Notes: generated by a model not told the origin, from the letters alone. 64,000 nt of DNA from Polyangium spumosum (GCF_009649845.1 NZ_WJIE01000010.1:248001-312000); one strand, 5' to 3'; counted from the first letter of the stretch, positions 42,005-51,462 are shown. A program made the numbers and translations.

Positions 42005-42664
42005 ATGCTTTTCCCGATCCATCGAGCTTTTTATCTGATCCTCCCCGTCCTCGTGGCCTGCAGCGGAAAGGTCGACGTGGAGCCGACCCCGTCGGGCGGC
42101 GGCGGCGGGCAGGGCGGGCAGGGCGGCGGCCAGACCGGCAGTTGCCCCGCGGAGCCGCCCGCTGACGGCGCGCCGTGTGACGTGCCGGCGGAAAAGCCGT
42201 GCTCTTACGGCGAATGTTGTCCGCAGACGTTCAACTGCGAGGCGGGGAAGTGGATCGAGCTGCTCGTCGGTTGCGCGCCGCCCGCGCCGTGCCCCGGGTC
42301 TCCGCCGCTCGACGGCGCGCCCTGCGCCGGCGGCCCGTGTGGGCAAACCTCGCCGTGCACGTATACCTGTGTGCCGGACGGCGCGGAGATGTTCACCATG
42401 ACGTGCGGGGACGACAATCTCTGGCACAGCGATACGCCGGACCTCTGCGACGGCGCGTCGACGTGCGGCGGCATGCTGCAATGCCTCCCGGGGTTCGTCT
42501 GCGTCGAGAAGCAGGCCTTCGGGACCCAGTACGAATGCGTCTCCAATCCTTGTTTCCCCGATTCGCTCTCGTGCGCCTGCGCGGAGCCGGCCTGCGGGGA
42601 CGGCTTCACCTGCATCCAGGCCTCGGAGAGCAACGTGCTCTGCGAGTGCCCGGCCTGCAAATGA
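42005..42664 (+). CDS. Cys-rich secreted lipoprotein
   Basis: 219 aa. The lipoprotein signal ends ILPVLVACSG; a Gly/Gln linker follows. The remaining ~170 residues hold over 20 Cys in short repeated motifs (PADGAPCD, CCPQTFNC, PPLDGAPCAGGPCGQ, CGDGFTCIQ), a pattern common in myxobacterial Cys-rich surface proteins. No known domain boundary is clear. It converges on the kinase gene, ending 15 nt before that gene's stop. Confidence 0.82.
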   Translation: MLFPIHRAFYLILPVLVACSGKVDVEPTPSGGGGGQGGQGGGQTGSCPAEPPADGAPCDVPAEKPCSYGECCPQTFNCEAGKWIELLVGCAPPAPCPGSPPLDGAPCAGGPCGQTSPCTYTCVPDGAEMFTMTCGDDNLWHSDTPDLCDGASTCGGMLQCLPGFVCVEKQAFGTQYECVSNPCFPDSLSCACAEPACGDGFTCIQASESNVLCECPACK

Positions 42665-42679
42665 AGGAGGGGGCCGCGC

Positions 42680-45600
42680 TCAGGGCCCCTCGGCGTCGGG
42701 CGCACGCGCGAGGTCCCGGAGGCGTACGTGCTCCGGGAGATCGTGGTGAAGCGCCCGCAATGTGGGGTCCTCGATCCTCTCAAGCCGCCATTCGAGCCTG
42801 CGATGGGCCTCGGCGAGGGCCTCTCGGGCGGCGGGCATGTCCCCGGTCGCCACGCGCGCCTCGATGATGGCGAGCCGCAGCGGCATCTCCGCGTAACCCG
42901 CGCAGCCGCCTTGCGTCTCCATCCAGCGAACGACCTCCTCCGCGACCTGCCGCGCTTCGTCCGGACGACCTTCCCCGAGCAGGGCCAGGATCAACGTCCG
43001 CTCGATGGCCGGACGCCAGCCGCGGACGTATTGCAGGATCTCGATCGCCTGCTCGGCGGCCTCCCGGGCCTCGACGAACCGCCCCGCGGCGAGGAAGACC
43101 CGCGCGAGCGCGCCGTACGCGACGCCGATGGTGTCCTCCATCGCGCGCTGATCGATGAGAAACCTCGCGAGGTCCTCGATCTCCGCCCAGTCCTCCGGCG
43201 CGCACCGCTCGGCGAGCACGAGCATTCGATAAAAACGGGTCGTGGACAGGAGGAACTCATCATTCCGGCGGAGGGCGGTCTCCAGGCCTTCGCGCAACCT
43301 TCGTGCTGCCGTGTCTTCGTCCCCGAGCGCCGCGAGCGCCGCGACGAGCAGGCACAACGACATGCCCCCCCAGCGCGAGGAGCACGCCGCTGCATACACG
43401 ACCATGCCCTCGCGGCAGAGCTCGAGGACCGCCCCGAGATCCCCCGTGATGAAATAGGCAAAACATGCCCGCGCCAGGCACATGTGCCCGCGGGCGAGCA
43501 GCTCCCCCTCCGGGAGGCGCGGCGCGAGCGCCTCCAGCCGGGAAAGGAGCCGCGCCGCGGGCGCGCCGCTCCCCGTCATCCCGAGCGCGATGTTGGCCGA
43601 GCCGAGCAACAGGAGGCACGGGGCCACCGCGTCGGGCGCAGGCTCGAGATCCTCGAGGATACGGACGAGCGCGTCGACCTCGTCCCTCATCGACATGTTC
43701 ACCGCGATGATCAGGAAGGACGATACCGCGTCGCTCCAGGCGACGCTCCCCTCGGGCAGGAGGGCGAGCGCCTCCTTGCCGATCTGGACGCCCCTGTGCC
43801 AGTCCAGGCGCCACATGCAAGCCTCGAACTCGAGGGCGAGGAGCTTCCCGCGTAGCTCACCGCGCGGGTCACACGCGAGGCCTCGCTCGGCGCGGATTCG
43901 CATGCTGTCGAAATCGTCCTGCTGGTACGATTGCCTCGCGGCGCTGAGATAATGGACGGCGGCCCGATCGAGGTCGCCGCCTGCGCGGGCGTGCTCGGCG
44001 AGGACCATCGGATCCATCTCGCCCACCTGCTCGAGATACGAGCACGCGAGCCGGTGCCCGAGCCCCCGATCCGCGTCGGTCAAGAGTCCATGGGCGGCGT
44101 CGCGCAAGAGCACGTGGCGGAAGCCGTATTCGGTCTCGCCGGGGAAACGGCTCCGCGCGCGGCGCTCGAGGATCTCGGCCTGGACCAGCTCGAAGAGCCG
44201 CTCGTCCGTGGTGATCGTGTCGTGCTGCCGACCGAGGAGCGCGACGAGCCCGCCGCGCCAGAAGGTTTGTCCAAAAATACTCGCCGCCGAGAGCACGCGG
44301 CGCGAGGACAGATCGAGGCACGACAGCCTCGCCTGGAGCATGGCCAGCACGGTCTCGGGTTGTCCCTCGGCTTTGCCCTCGGAGGCGGCGCGGATGAGCT
44401 CCTCCAGGAACAACACGTTTCCCGCGGACTGCTCGACGATACGCGTCACGGAGGCCGCGGGCACGTCGGGGCCGAGCACGGCCGTGACGAGCTCCTCGGC
44501 GGCCCTCGGGCGGAGCCCCGCGAGCCGGATGAGGTGGACGATGCGCCCGCTCCAGAGCTTGGGGAACACCTCGGTGACCTCGGGTCGGGCGAGCGCCAGC
44601 ACGAAAAAAGGCAGCTCCCGCCGCTCCACGAGGGCCGCGTCGACGAGCTTGACCGTCGCGGGATCTCCCCAGTGGAGATCCTCGAGCACGAGGAGGACGG
44701 GTTTTTCCGCGCACTCGGCGGCGAGCAGATCCAGAAAGGCCCGCTGGATCTGCTCGTGCATGATCTTGGGATCACGAAAGGCCGCGCGGAGCAGGGCGCT
44801 CGGCGCCTCCGTCACGACGCCGCACATCGTGGCCAAGAACTCGCCCACCCGCCGCTGATCCTCGGGCGCCACGTGGCGCGCCACGCGCGCGCGGATCTTC
44901 TCCTCGCGTCGAGCCGGCGGATCCCCCGGGTCCACCTCGCAGAGTCGACGCAATGCCTCGCAGATCAACGCATACGGCGACCCCGCGCTGAGCGGCGCGC
45001 CGCTGCCGAGGAGCACCTCGATCGGGCCTCGTCGCGCGCGCAGCCGGCGCAGAAATTCGTGCCGCAGCCTGGATTTGCCCGCGCCGGGCGGCGCGACGAC
45101 GAGCGCGCCCGCCGGCTCCGCGTGCTCGAAGGCGCCGTCGATCGCGGCGAAGAGCACGGCGAGCTCCCGCTCGCGCCCCACGCACGGCGTCGGCCGCCCG
45201 AGCAAGAGGCGCGATTCGTCCGCCCCGCTCGGGCGCTGTCCGCGCAGGATCGGCCCGTCCGCCGTCCTCGTGATGCCGAATCGAGGCTCGAGCAGCTTGG
45301 CGGAGAGGTCGTCCAGAAAAACGCCCGCCTCCGTCGCCGGGCGCGGCTCCGGCTCGGGGTCCTCCGGGGCGATCGCGCCGACGCGCGGGGCGACGATCAA
45401 GAAGGCGCGCTCGATCGCCTCGCCGACGAGGGTCTTTTCTTTCAGCACGCCGCGGCCCGTGGTCAAGGCGACGTGGGCCTCGGGCCACGACTCCTGCACG
45501 GCGAGCGCGCATAACGCGGCCTGTGTCGCTTGATCCACGGCGCTCTGGGCGGGCGTCACCACGACGACGAGGGCGCCGCTGGCCAGCCATTCGACGCGCC

Positions 45601-46699
45601 CGCCGAGGCGCAGGAGCCGGGCGCGCAAAGCTTCGCGGTGCGAGAGCCACGCGGCGCGCGCCGAGAGCGTGTCCTCCTCGCCCGAGCTCGGCTCGGCGCC
45701 CGAGAGTGCCACGACGACGGAGAGCAATTGCAGGGCGTCTCCGCTGAGCGCCATGGAAGCCGAGAGAGGCGCGCCCTCCGAAGCCTCGGAGGTGTCGTCC
45801 GCGAGGCGCGCGAGCTCGTCCCGGAGCGCCGCGGCGTCGGCGGGGCGCCGCGACGGATCCTTCTCCAGCATACGCGCGACGAGCGCGGCGAGGCCCGGGG
45901 GCGTGCCGGGGCGAAGGGCCGCGACGCTGGGCGCCTCCTCGAAGAGGACCTTCGCGAGGATCACGAGCGCGCTCGACGCGAAAAAGGGTGGTTGTCCCGT
46001 CAAACACTGGAATGCGACGCAGCCGAGCGCGAACACGTCGGCGCTCGGGCCGATCTCGTCCTCGCCGCGCGCCTGCTCGGGGGCCATGTAGCCGGGTGTC
46101 CCGAGGAGGGCGCCGGGGCGCGTGAGGGCCGTCGTGGAGAGCGAGCTCCGCGCGATCCCGAAATCGAGGAGCGTGACGCCCTCGACGCGCCCGTCCCGCA
46201 GGAAGAGGTTGCTCGGCTTGATGTCGCGGTGGAGGATCCCGCGCGCGTGCGCGGCCGCGAGCGCGTCCGCGACCTTCCGGAGTAGCGTGACGCAATCGCT
46301 TGGATCGAGCGGACCCTCCGCGAGGCGCTGGCCGAGGTCCTGCCCGGCGAGCCATTCGAGGGCGAGGTACGGACGGCCGTCCTCGGCCGCGCCGTGCGCG
46401 AGGTACGACACGATCCCCGGATGCCCGAGCTGCGACAGGAGCCTCGCCTCCCGATCGAACCGCTCGGAGAGCTCGCGGCTGATCGTGTCCTCGTGCAGAA
46501 GCTTGAGGGCGACATCTCGGCCGATCTGCACGTCGCGGGCGCGGAACACCTCGCCCATTCCGCCGCGTCCGGCGGTCCGCTCGAGGAGGAAACGACCGGC
46601 GACGAGGGAACCTGGGCCGAGGCGGGTGCCCCCGGGCCCGTCACGTCGAGGCCCCTCCATCGGCGGGTGCGTGGGCGTCTCATTTTTCGTTGGGGGCAT
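42680..46699 (-). CDS. Ser/Thr protein kinase with cyclase-like, ATPase and TPR regions
   Basis: 1339 aa from ATG at 46699; a GTG at 46708 is an alternative. Kinase (~35-305): GRGGMGEVFRARD, catalytic HRDIKPSNLFL, DFGIARS. Residues ~325-500 look like a degenerate class III cyclase domain (LLSVVVALSG, LGGRVEWLASGALVVV, LTTGRG, VGEAIERAFLI) lacking the metal Asp motifs. AAA-type ATPase ~520-900: VVAPPGAGKSRLRHEFL and VLLVLEDLHWGDP. TPR-like C-terminus ~930-1330. This layout is typical of very large myxobacterial signal kinases. The target is unknown. Confidence 0.9.
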   Translation of the reverse strand: MPPTKNETPTHPPMEGPRRDGPGGTRLGPGSLVAGRFLLERTAGRGGMGEVFRARDVQIGRDVALKLLHEDTISRELSERFDREARLLSQLGHPGIVSYLAHGAAEDGRPYLALEWLAGQDLGQRLAEGPLDPSDCVTLLRKVADALAAAHARGILHRDIKPSNLFLRDGRVEGVTLLDFGIARSSLSTTALTRPGALLGTPGYMAPEQARGEDEIGPSADVFALGCVAFQCLTGQPPFFASSALVILAKVLFEEAPSVAALRPGTPPGLAALVARMLEKDPSRRPADAAALRDELARLADDTSEASEGAPLSASMALSGDALQLLSVVVALSGAEPSSGEEDTLSARAAWLSHREALRARLLRLGGRVEWLASGALVVVVTPAQSAVDQATQAALCALAVQESWPEAHVALTTGRGVLKEKTLVGEAIERAFLIVAPRVGAIAPEDPEPEPRPATEAGVFLDDLSAKLLEPRFGITRTADGPILRGQRPSGADESRLLLGRPTPCVGRERELAVLFAAIDGAFEHAEPAGALVVAPPGAGKSRLRHEFLRRLRARRGPIEVLLGSGAPLSAGSPYALICEALRRLCEVDPGDPPARREEKIRARVARHVAPEDQRRVGEFLATMCGVVTEAPSALLRAAFRDPKIMHEQIQRAFLDLLAAECAEKPVLLVLEDLHWGDPATVKLVDAALVERRELPFFVLALARPEVTEVFPKLWSGRIVHLIRLAGLRPRAAEELVTAVLGPDVPAASVTRIVEQSAGNVLFLEELIRAASEGKAEGQPETVLAMLQARLSCLDLSSRRVLSAASIFGQTFWRGGLVALLGRQHDTITTDERLFELVQAEILERRARSRFPGETEYGFRHVLLRDAAHGLLTDADRGLGHRLACSYLEQVGEMDPMVLAEHARAGGDLDRAAVHYLSAARQSYQQDDFDSMRIRAERGLACDPRGELRGKLLALEFEACMWRLDWHRGVQIGKEALALLPEGSVAWSDAVSSFLIIAVNMSMRDEVDALVRILEDLEPAPDAVAPCLLLLGSANIALGMTGSGAPAARLLSRLEALAPRLPEGELLARGHMCLARACFAYFITGDLGAVLELCREGMVVYAAACSSRWGGMSLCLLVAALAALGDEDTAARRLREGLETALRRNDEFLLSTTRFYRMLVLAERCAPEDWAEIEDLARFLIDQRAMEDTIGVAYGALARVFLAAGRFVEAREAAEQAIEILQYVRGWRPAIERTLILALLGEGRPDEARQVAEEVVRWMETQGGCAGYAEMPLRLAIIEARVATGDMPAAREALAEAHRRLEWRLERIEDPTLRALHHDLPEHVRLRDLARAPDAEGP

Positions 46700-46903
46700 G
46701 ATGTCCACGATTGCGGTCGAACCACCACAATGTGCACACGACTCCCGGTGACGCCAGACCGATTGCGATTTTATCCGCTGCGTTCGCCCCTCTCTTCGAT
46801 CCGAGGAGTCATGGGCTTGACGCCCTGCTCGTGAAAACCAACATTGGTAGAATGGGCGTTGTATCGCGTGGCCACCGGCGATCGAGCGTGGCCTGACCGC
46901 GGT

Positions 46904-47680
46904 TCAAGCCTTCCGATTTCGCTCGACCAGCCGAGCGAGCCCATCGAGCACGCGATCCATCCCGAATCGATACGCCGCGTCGGCCTGATAGGCCCCGCCC
47001 TGGGCCGCCCCCGCCGCTTCGCCGATTCGCGTGGCCCGGGGGAATTTCTCCGGGTCGACCACGCGGCGCAGGAGGTCGGCCTGGGCCTCCCACCACGCCT
47101 CGTCCGTCATACCCGTGGCCTCGGGGAGCGCGGCGGCCCCCTCGGCGCTCCGGGCGTTCGCCTGCACGAAGCCGAGGACGAACGTCAACGCGGCGTCAAT
47201 CTCCACGTCGGACAAACCAAGGCCGTCGAACGCCGACAGCTCGTACTCGTACTTCGTGATCACGCCGGGTCCGAGGGGAGGGCGGCTCGTGCTCGCGTGG
47301 ACCAGCCACGGATGCGCGGCGTGGAGGGCGCGGTTCTGGTCCGCGATGGAGAGGATCCGCTCGCGAAAGCCGAGCGGATCGAGCGCGGGCCTCTCGGCGC
47401 GGAGGTACACCTGATCGATCATCAGCTCGATCAGCTCGGTCTTTCCTCCCGGCACGTAGGTGTAGATGGACATGGGGGACGCGCCCACGGCCTGCGCCAC
47501 CGAGCGCACGGTGACCGCGTCGAGCCCTCGTTCATCGGCGATCGTGAGGGCCGCCTCGACCACCCGATCCACGGTGAGCGACTGCCGCGGGCCCCGCGTC
47601 TTCAGCGGCGAGAGGTGGTGCCGCCACAGGAGCGCGAGCGTTCGCGCAGGATCCGGGGTCGCGGGTTTGTTCGGCGCCAT
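46904..47680 (-). CDS. TetR-family transcriptional regulator
   Basis: 258 aa. The N-terminal helix-turn-helix spans ~30-80 (VDRVVEAALTIADERGLDAV, SVAQAVGASPMSIYTYV) and the C-terminal ~180 residues are the ligand-binding domain. ATG at 47680 has GGAG 8 nt upstream; a start at 47695 abuts its purine stretch. It is divergent from the VOC gene, and a 27-bp palindrome lies between them, so it likely represses both. The ligand may be the substrate of the VOC protein. Confidence 0.88.
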   Translation of the reverse strand: MAPNKPATPDPARTLALLWRHHLSPLKTRGPRQSLTVDRVVEAALTIADERGLDAVTVRSVAQAVGASPMSIYTYVPGGKTELIELMIDQVYLRAERPALDPLGFRERILSIADQNRALHAAHPWLVHASTSRPPLGPGVITKYEYELSAFDGLGLSDVEIDAALTFVLGFVQANARSAEGAAALPEATGMTDEAWWEAQADLLRRVVDPEKFPRATRIGEAAGAAQGGAYQADAAYRFGMDRVLDGLARLVERNRKA

Positions 47681-47699
47681 GAAATCGGTCTCCATCCCC

Positions 47700-47739
47700 T
47701 TGACGGAAACAACGTACTCCGTACACTGTACGTCGTACG
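47700..47739. promoter_or_regulatory. TetR operator and VOC promoter
   Basis: CGTACTCCGTACA (47713-47725) and TGTACGTCGTACG (47727-47739) form a 27-bp palindrome around C47726 with two mismatched pairs. A plus-strand -35 TTGACG (47700-47705) and -10-like TACACT (47722-47727) overlap it, so binding would block the VOC promoter. Its size and place between divergent genes fit a TetR dimer pair site. Confidence 0.7.
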
Positions 47740-47792
47740 AAGTTTTGGTTCACCTTCACGAGGGGCTCGCCCCAGGATCGAGGAACACCCGC

Positions 47793-48188
47793 ATGCAAGC
47801 AACCACCGCGTCGGCGATTTCGCTCAACGTCAAGGATGTGGAGGCGTCGCGCGACTTCTTCGCCCGGCACCTCGGGTTCGCCGCGAAGATGGCCGCGGAC
47901 GGCTTCGTCTCGATGGCGCGCGGCGACGTCGGATTCCACGTCATCTTCCTGCGGCAAGGGCTCGCGTCGCTGCAGCCGGAGTCGTTGAAGCACACGCACG
48001 CCGGCGGCTTGATCGTAGCGTTCGTCGTGGGCGACGTGGACGCCGAGGAGGCGCGGCTGCGCGCCGAGGGGGTGCCCATCACGACGCCGCTCCAGACCGA
48101 GCCGTGGGGCGAGCGGTTTTTCCAGGTCACGGACCCGAACGGCCTCGTCGTGCAGTTCGTCCAGTGGATGACGCCGCCGGAGGCGTGA
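47793..48188 (+). CDS. VOC-family (glyoxalase/bleomycin-resistance-like) protein
   Basis: 131 aa, a single VOC domain: SAISLNVKDVEASRDFFARH, later VAFVVGDVDAEEARLRAEGV and ending QVTDPNGLVVQFVQW. These proteins use a metal to handle lactoylglutathione, dihydroxyaromatics or antibiotics; the substrate cannot be read here. AGGA lies upstream of the ATG. It is controlled by the divergent TetR gene, and such pairs often detoxify or sequester a compound. Confidence 0.87.
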   Translation: MQATTASAISLNVKDVEASRDFFARHLGFAAKMAADGFVSMARGDVGFHVIFLRQGLASLQPESLKHTHAGGLIVAFVVGDVDAEEARLRAEGVPITTPLQTEPWGERFFQVTDPNGLVVQFVQWMTPPEA

Positions 48189-48190
48189 TC

Positions 48191-48757
48191 TCAGCGCAGC
48201 ACGTGCACCACGATCCGTGACGAGAGGCCGCCGAACCTCGCGAGCACCTGCCCCTCGCCCTCGTCGAAGGCCCCCGCGAAGCCGGCGTTCTCCGGCGGGC
48301 ACTTGGCCTCGTCGCCGGCGCACGGCTCGGGCCTGCGCGGCGCGAGGGCGCCGGTGAACGACCACGCGACGGGCGCGCGGCCGATCGAGAGGCGTTGCCC
48401 GGTCTCGTCGAAGGCTTCGAGGCGCATCACGAGCGCGTCGCCGCGCTTGACGGCGCGGGTCGCGTCGACGTGGACCCGGCTCGGGCGGCGCACGTCGAGC
48501 ACCACGACGCCGTGCTCGCAAGGGATACGCACCTGGCCCGGGTCGAGGGCCTCGTAGGTCACGCCCGAGGGATCGAACTGGATCTTCGAACGCGGCCGGG
48601 CCTCCGCGACCCGACAAGCGCCGCGGGCCTTCGGTACGTCGTCGCGCGCGCCCACGGCCACGAAAAACACGGTCTCCGCCGGCTTCGCGCAGCTCGGCAG
48701 CGCCGCGACCATCGTCAGGAGCAGGGCGGCGTGGGAGAGCGTCTCGTCGCGGCGCAT
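48191..48757 (-). CDS. Lipoprotein, unknown function
   Basis: 188 aa. The lipoprotein signal ends VAALPSCAKP. The mature part is beta-rich and contains two Ig-like stretches (VVVLDVRRPSRVHVDATRAV, LVMRLEAFDETGQRLSIGRA) and four Cys. GAGGGA precedes the ATG at 48757. It starts 37 nt downstream of the LysR stop on the same strand, so the two may be co-transcribed. No family recognised. Confidence 0.72.
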   Translation of the reverse strand: MRRDETLSHAALLLTMVAALPSCAKPAETVFFVAVGARDDVPKARGACRVAEARPRSKIQFDPSGVTYEALDPGQVRIPCEHGVVVLDVRRPSRVHVDATRAVKRGDALVMRLEAFDETGQRLSIGRAPVAWSFTGALAPRRPEPCAGDEAKCPPENAGFAGAFDEGEGQVLARFGGLSSRIVVHVLR

Positions 48758-48794
48758 GGGGCGCGCGGAGTATCCCTCGGCAAAGGCCCGGGGA

Positions 48795-49661
48795 TCAACG
48801 TCGCGCCGCGGCGAGCAGGCGCTTCCAGACGCGCTCGGCGGCGCCTTCGAGGGGCGCGTCGGCGAGGCGGACGGCCGCGTAGGTTTGGCTCGGCAAGCCG
48901 GCGATCGGGCGGCCCACGAGGCCGGGCGGCAGGCGGCAGAAGTCGTTGACGACGGCGAGCCCGGCCCCGAGCCGCGCGAGCTGCAGGGTGAGCGGCCAGC
49001 CGCGCACCTCGACGGCCACCTCCCAGCCCACGCGCGCCGCCCGCAGCGCCTCCTCCAGCACCACGCGTTGCGGCTGGCCCTCGGGCGGCACGACGAGCGA
49101 GGCGCCTTCGAGATCGGAGAGCTCCACGCGCGGCTTTCCGGCGAGCGGGTGCGCCTCCGGCAACACGAGCATCTGCCCGACGCTCGCGAGCGTCTCCACC
49201 ACGAGCCGCGGCGGCCGCGTCTCCAGCGGGAGCACGCCGAGGTGCGCCTCGCCCGTGCGCACGGCCGCGAGCGTGCCTGCCGCGTCCCGCACGAGCAGCG
49301 AAAGCGGCGTGCGCGCGTCGCGCACCGAGCGCTGCACGGCCTCGCCGATGAGGTAGAGGTACGCGCCTTCGCCCGCCGCGAGCACCACGCGCGTGCGCGG
49401 GCGACCCGCGCGCAAGCCCTCGACGAACTCGACCTGCTGCGCGAGCGTCCTCCGGGCGTACGCGGCGACGCGCTCGCCGCCGTCGGTGAGCACGAGGGCG
49501 CGGCCGACGCGGCGGTAGAGCGGCGCGCCGACGACCTCCGCGAGCCTCTGGACCTGCGCGTGCAACGCGGGTTGCGAGAGGCCGAGGGCGCGGGCGGCGT
49601 GGGTGAAGTTCTTGTGCTCGGCGAAGGCGGCGAAGGCGTAGAGCCAGGAGGTCTCCAGCAT
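48795..49661 (-). CDS. LysR-family transcriptional regulator
   Basis: 288 aa. The N-terminal winged helix reads LYAFAAFAEHKNFTHAARAL, then LSQPALHAQVQRLAEVVG. The ligand-binding domain follows. ATG at 49661; a GTG at 49670 is an alternative. It is divergent from KptA, 76 nt apart, so it may control that gene or its own; no clear T-N11-A operator was picked out in the GC-rich gap. Confidence 0.88.
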   Translation of the reverse strand: MLETSWLYAFAAFAEHKNFTHAARALGLSQPALHAQVQRLAEVVGAPLYRRVGRALVLTDGGERVAAYARRTLAQQVEFVEGLRAGRPRTRVVLAAGEGAYLYLIGEAVQRSVRDARTPLSLLVRDAAGTLAAVRTGEAHLGVLPLETRPPRLVVETLASVGQMLVLPEAHPLAGKPRVELSDLEGASLVVPPEGQPQRVVLEEALRAARVGWEVAVEVRGWPLTLQLARLGAGLAVVNDFCRLPPGLVGRPIAGLPSQTYAAVRLADAPLEGAAERVWKRLLAAARR

Positions 49662-49737
49662 GACTATCACCGGAGAGGATAGCTCATCTGAAAAGACGAC
49701 TTCCGCCGATGACAGGTCCCGCTACCCTCGGGGCCTC

Positions 49738-50340
49738 ATGAACATCGTAGAGCTTAGCAAGAAACTCTCCTGGCTCCTTCGCCACGGGGCGCGTGAGGCC
49801 GGCGTATCGATGGATGCGGCCGGCTGGGTGCCCGTGCCCGAGGTGCTGCGTTACCTCCGCATGAGCCGCGCCACGCTCGAGGAGGTGGTCGCGACCAACA
49901 ACAAGAGCCGCCTCGAGCTCGTCGGCGAGCGCGTGCGGGCCTGCCAGGGCCACTCGACCGAAGACATGCCCATCACGGCCGAGGCGCTGGAGGCGTCGTG
50001 GCGGCCGTTCGCGGCCGGCGGGAGCCTCTGGCACGGGACCACCGTCGAGGCGACGGTCCCGATCGCGCAGGAAGGCCTCTGGCCGCAGAAGCGCACCCAC
50101 GTGCACCTGGCGCCGAGCCTCGAGAGCAAGGTCGGCAAGCGCTCGGCGACCCCGGTCGTGCTCGAGGTCTCGACCGCGCGATTGCGGGAGGCGGGGCAGG
50201 GCGTGTGGGAGGCGCAGAATGGCGTCGTGCTCGTGCGGCACGTCCCGGTGTCCTGCATCGTCGACCTGGTCTGCACGACGCGCGCGGCGAGGCAGGTCGA
50301 GGCCACGCTGCGGGCCCGCTTCGGCTTTCGGAGGTCGTGA
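49738..50340 (+). CDS. kptA: RNA 2'-phosphotransferase (KptA/Tpt1 family)
   Basis: 200 aa, close to the usual bacterial KptA length. Signature blocks are SKKLSWLLRHGAREAGVSMD (catalytic Arg-His), WHGTTVEATVPIAQEGLWPQ and RTHVHLAPS, with HVPVSCIVDLV near the end. In yeast Tpt1 moves a 2'-phosphate from tRNA splice sites to NAD. Bacteria lack that splicing route, so the natural bacterial role is unsettled; ADP-ribosylation or RNA end repair has been proposed. No RNA ligase or nuclease gene is adjacent; the neighbour is a divergent LysR. Confidence 0.92.
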   Translation: MNIVELSKKLSWLLRHGAREAGVSMDAAGWVPVPEVLRYLRMSRATLEEVVATNNKSRLELVGERVRACQGHSTEDMPITAEALEASWRPFAAGGSLWHGTTVEATVPIAQEGLWPQKRTHVHLAPSLESKVGKRSATPVVLEVSTARLREAGQGVWEAQNGVVLVRHVPVSCIVDLVCTTRAARQVEATLRARFGFRRS

Positions 50341-50367
50341 TCGAAACGAGGGCGAACGAACCGGCCG

Positions 50368-51462
50368 TCAATTCGCTCCCCATGGCAATTCCCCCGAATG
50401 AAGCAAGACCTCGGACTCGATCTCCGCTTCGGCCGGGTCCGTCCCGTGCAAGGCGGTGGCGACACGTTGATAACGCACCCAATAGGACACGGTCCCGCGC
50501 TCGGGGGGCGGTGAGGGGGGCGTGATGTCGAGCTCGACGACCCTGGGATCACGGCCCACGCGATCGTCGCGCGCGAGGTGCCTGCCGGGTCGTCCCGGGA
50601 CGATCTGGAAATGGCGGGCCAGGTGGCGGACGTCGCGGCGGAGGACGACGCCGCGCTCATTTTTGAGCTCGCAGCCGACCTCGAGGCGGCGGAACAGGTC
50701 CCCCGTCGGATAATCGTGCCCCGGCGCGGGCTGGACGAGGGTGACGCGTAGCGTGTCGTCCCCGGCGCGTTCGGCGGTGACCTGGAGGTTCTGGCGCAAC
50801 CAGGCGGGATCACGGACCTCGGCGAATGCGTGCGAGCGGCGCCCCCCGACGCGGGGCATGTGGCAATCGGCGCAGGGCCTCGCCGACGCGGGCGAGCGCT
50901 GGTGCTCGCGCACGGTGGTCTGCATGAATTGCCCGTCGTCGTCGCCGGATCCCAGCGGGAAACGGAATTCATGGCAATACGCGCAGCCGCCCGTCTGGCT
51001 GAACGTGGCCGAGCGGCGCAGCGGGTGGGGCGCGCGGACGGCCTGGACTTCCGGAGGCGCCGCGGCCAGGACGACCCCCTCCTCGATCACGTGGCAGGTC
51101 ACGCAGCCGACCCCGAGCTCGCTCACGGCCGCGGGCGGCTCGACCCTGGGATCCGCCTCCGGGGCGTGACAGCCGCGGCAAAACGGGGTGGGCTCGAGGG
51201 CGAACGCCTTGCGATAGGCGGGGTTCGTGTTCGATTGCTGGTGGTGCGAGCCGCGCCATTGCTCGGCCTCGTCGGGATGGCAACCGATACACGTCGCATT
51301 GAGCGCCACGGCCGCGTCGAGCCGCATGCGATACGGCCTCGGCATCGGGGAGTCGGGCGCGGCGGGCGCCGAGGTCGCTTGCCCATCCATGACGACGTCG
51401 CCGCGGATGCACCCGACGAGGCAACAAACGGACATCAGCAGGGAGAAGGATCCGCGCAGCAT
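50368..51462 (-). CDS. Pentahaem c-type cytochrome lipoprotein
   Basis: 364 aa with a lipoprotein-like signal ending CCLVGCIR. Five CxxCH haem motifs appear in the first ~200 residues (CIGCH, CRGCH, CVTCH, CAYCH, CADCH), with extra His for distal ligands (GSHHQQSN). The C-terminal ~150 residues are beta-rich without haem sites (LQVTAERAGDDTLRVTLVQP). The haem part resembles cytochrome c554-type multihaem proteins. It should carry electrons in the periplasm or at the surface. Donor and acceptor genes are not in the window. Confidence 0.88.
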   Translation of the reverse strand: MLRGSFSLLMSVCCLVGCIRGDVVMDGQATSAPAAPDSPMPRPYRMRLDAAVALNATCIGCHPDEAEQWRGSHHQQSNTNPAYRKAFALEPTPFCRGCHAPEADPRVEPPAAVSELGVGCVTCHVIEEGVVLAAAPPEVQAVRAPHPLRRSATFSQTGGCAYCHEFRFPLGSGDDDGQFMQTTVREHQRSPASARPCADCHMPRVGGRRSHAFAEVRDPAWLRQNLQVTAERAGDDTLRVTLVQPAPGHDYPTGDLFRRLEVGCELKNERGVVLRRDVRHLARHFQIVPGRPGRHLARDDRVGRDPRVVELDITPPSPPPERGTVSYWVRYQRVATALHGTDPAEAEIESEVLLHSGELPWGAN

